Source of the DNA: Paracoccaceae bacterium
Lineage (GTDB): Bacteria > Pseudomonadota > Alphaproteobacteria > Rhodobacterales > Rhodobacteraceae
DNA length: 5,401 bases
Assembly (NCBI GenBank): GCA_024742655.1
Contig: JANSYB010000207.1
Span: forward strand, 1-5,401
Direction of reading: 5' to 3'
Numbering within the stretch: the first letter of the stretch is position 1; each line of letters opens with the position of its first letter. The position numbers and the translations under genes were made by a program. The notes under the pieces are model-generated. The model worked only from the letters and a program-made list of their open reading frames with translations. It did not search any database and had not been told where the DNA came from. Shown here one piece after another: positions 4,247 through 5,401 of this stretch.

Positions 4247-5401
4247 ATGAGTCTGTCAGAATCGACACTGAGCCGCGGCAATATTGGACGGACCCTTACC
4301 AGCACGGCGCTGCCGCTCGGCATCCTCATGCTGGTGGCGATGATGGTTCTGCCGCTGCCGGTCTTTTTGCTGGATGTCTTCTTTACACTCAACATTCTGA
4401 TGGCGCTGCTTATCCTCATGGTCGCGCTACATACATACCGGCCGTTAGATTTTTCGTCATTTCCCAGCCTTCTGCTTGTTGCCACAGTGTTTCGCCTTGC
4501 GCTGAATGTGGCGTCGACGCGGATCGTGCTGAGTGAAGGGCACACCGGAACGGCCGCTGCGGGGCAGGTCATCGAAGCGTTCGGCGCCTTTGTGATCGCG
4601 GGGAATTTCGTGGTTGGGATTTTCGTGTTCCTCATCCTCGTGATCATCAACCTTGTCGTCATCACCAAAGGCGCAGGGCGGGTTTCAGAGGTATCGGCAC
4701 GTTTCACGTTGGACGCCATGCCCGGCAAGCAGATGGCGATTGACGCGGATCTGAATGCCGGCGTGCTGACTGCGGAAGAGGCGACCAAACGGCGCGAGGA
4801 CGTGGCCCGCGAGGCAGATTTCCACGGCGCCATGGATGGTGCATCGAAATTCGTGAAGGGCGATGCGATTGCGGGCATCCTGATCCTTGCCATCAACCTG
4901 ATCGGCGGCCTGGCAATCGGGACCATGCAGCATGATCTGGCCGTCGGAGACGCTGCGCAGCTTTACGTACTGTTGTCGATCGGAGATGGGCTTGTGGCGC
5001 AGATCCCGTCCTTGCTGCTGTCGATCGCTACGGCGATCATCGTAACGCGCGTGTCATCGTCCCAAGATATGGCCGAGCATATCAAAAGCGAAGTCAGCAT
5101 GTCGCGCGCGTGGTATCCGGTGGCCGGCGTGCTTAGCCTGATCGGCCTTGTGCCCGGCATGCCTACGCTCCTGTTTGTGGGGGTTGCGGCCTTTGCAAGC
5201 CTTGCGGGGTTTGTTTTCCGCAAACGGGAACTGCTGGGCGATACCAAGGCCGACGAGGCAGAGCCAACCGACAGCGAAGATGCCGCTTCGGACAACTTGA
5301 AGGTGACAGATGTCGCCGACCTGTCAGCCGTGACGCTACAACTTAGCTACCCACTTTTGTCGATGGTCGACAGCGAGGATGGCGGCCCGCTTGCGCGGCG
5401 C
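4247..5401 (+). CDS. flhA: FlhA, flagellar type III export gate protein (N-terminal 385 codons, cut by window edge)
   Basis: FlhA is the large inner-membrane subunit of the flagellar type III secretion gate; it uses proton motive force and docks chaperone-substrate complexes. The family is about 690-700 aa; here the full membrane domain and the start of the cytoplasmic domain are present. Membrane segments are near residues 21-39, 41-61, 72-90, 118-139, 205-225, 237-265, 289-304 and 306-324. The FHIPEP-family signature is seen in RPLDFSSFPSLLLVAT (65-80), FRLALNVASTRIVL (82-95), KGAGRVSEVSARFTLDAMPG (141-160) and QMAIDADLNAG (162-172). R92, K201, D206 and D247 fall where the conserved charged residues R94, K203, D208 and D249 of Salmonella FlhA would be (constant offset of two, from memory). 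An acidic linker (about 331-350) precedes the cytoplasmic part. It is driven by its own sigma-54 promoter, divergent from flgP. Confidence 0.97.
   Translation, partial: MSLSESTLSRGNIGRTLTSTALPLGILMLVAMMVLPLPVFLLDVFFTLNILMALLILMVALHTYRPLDFSSFPSLLLVATVFRLALNVASTRIVLSEGHTGTAAAGQVIEAFGAFVIAGNFVVGIFVFLILVIINLVVITKGAGRVSEVSARFTLDAMPGKQMAIDADLNAGVLTAEEATKRREDVAREADFHGAMDGASKFVKGDAIAGILILAINLIGGLAIGTMQHDLAVGDAAQLYVLLSIGDGLVAQIPSLLLSIATAIIVTRVSSSQDMAEHIKSEVSMSRAWYPVAGVLSLIGLVPGMPTLLFVGVAAFASLAGFVFRKRELLGDTKADEAEPTDSEDAASDNLKVTDVADLSAVTLQLSYPLLSMVDSEDGGPLARR

Noticed and set aside
4192..4926. Long minus-strand open frame of 244 aa opposite flhA
   Set aside because: It is antisense to strongly conserved flhA codons and its translation is Arg/Ser/Met-rich with no recognisable domain: a shadow frame of GC-rich coding DNA.

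Overview
This window is a piece of a flagellar gene cluster. It probably comes from an alphaproteobacterium of roughly 55-60% GC (Rhodobacterales or Sphingomonadales style; inferred from protein flavour, not proven). The flagellum looks like the polar, sigma-54-controlled, gamma-proteobacterial type: it has homologues of the Vibrio outer-ring proteins FlgP and FlgT and two good -24/-12 promoters. Rhodobacter sphaeroides is a known alphaproteobacterial case of such a sigma-54-run flagellum.

Layout. The left edge (1-183, + strand) holds the last 60 codons of a Sel1-repeat protein. A seven-gene minus-strand operon then reads from 4071 down to 162: flgP (outer-membrane lipoprotein, 4071-3559), flgT (periplasmic ring protein, 3562-2393), a small secreted LysM protein of FimV type (2388-2044), flgA (P-ring chaperone, 2042-1332), flgM (anti-sigma-28, 1296-958), a small helical FlgN-like protein (958-683) and a membrane-anchored DUF2802-like protein (629-162). 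Most junctions overlap or are 1-53 nt apart, which argues for one transcript. The last gene overlaps the Sel1 gene tail-to-tail by 22 bp. On the plus strand, flhA (export-gate subunit) starts at 4247 and runs off the right edge after 385 codons.

Regulation. The 175-bp gap between flgP and flhA carries two divergent sigma-54 promoters: 4168-4183 (+, to flhA) and 4112-4127 (-, to flgP). The minus promoter predicts a transcript start near 4101. This supports a GTG start for flgP at 4071, which has an ideal GGAGG ribosome site and gives a compact lipoprotein signal, over upstream ATGs.

How the genes work together. FlhA exports axial proteins through the basal body. FlgA helps build the P ring in the periplasm. 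FlgT and FlgP probably add outer ring layers around the LP ring or stator zone, and the LysM protein may tie this assembly to peptidoglycan. FlgM, with a possible FlgN, times late-gene expression and filament-junction export. The Sel1 and DUF2802-like proteins have no assigned job.

The base-pair evidence is strong for flhA, flgP, flgT, flgA, flgM and the LysM protein, and weaker for the FlgN-like and DUF2802-like calls. No RNA gene, mobile element or CRISPR array was seen.
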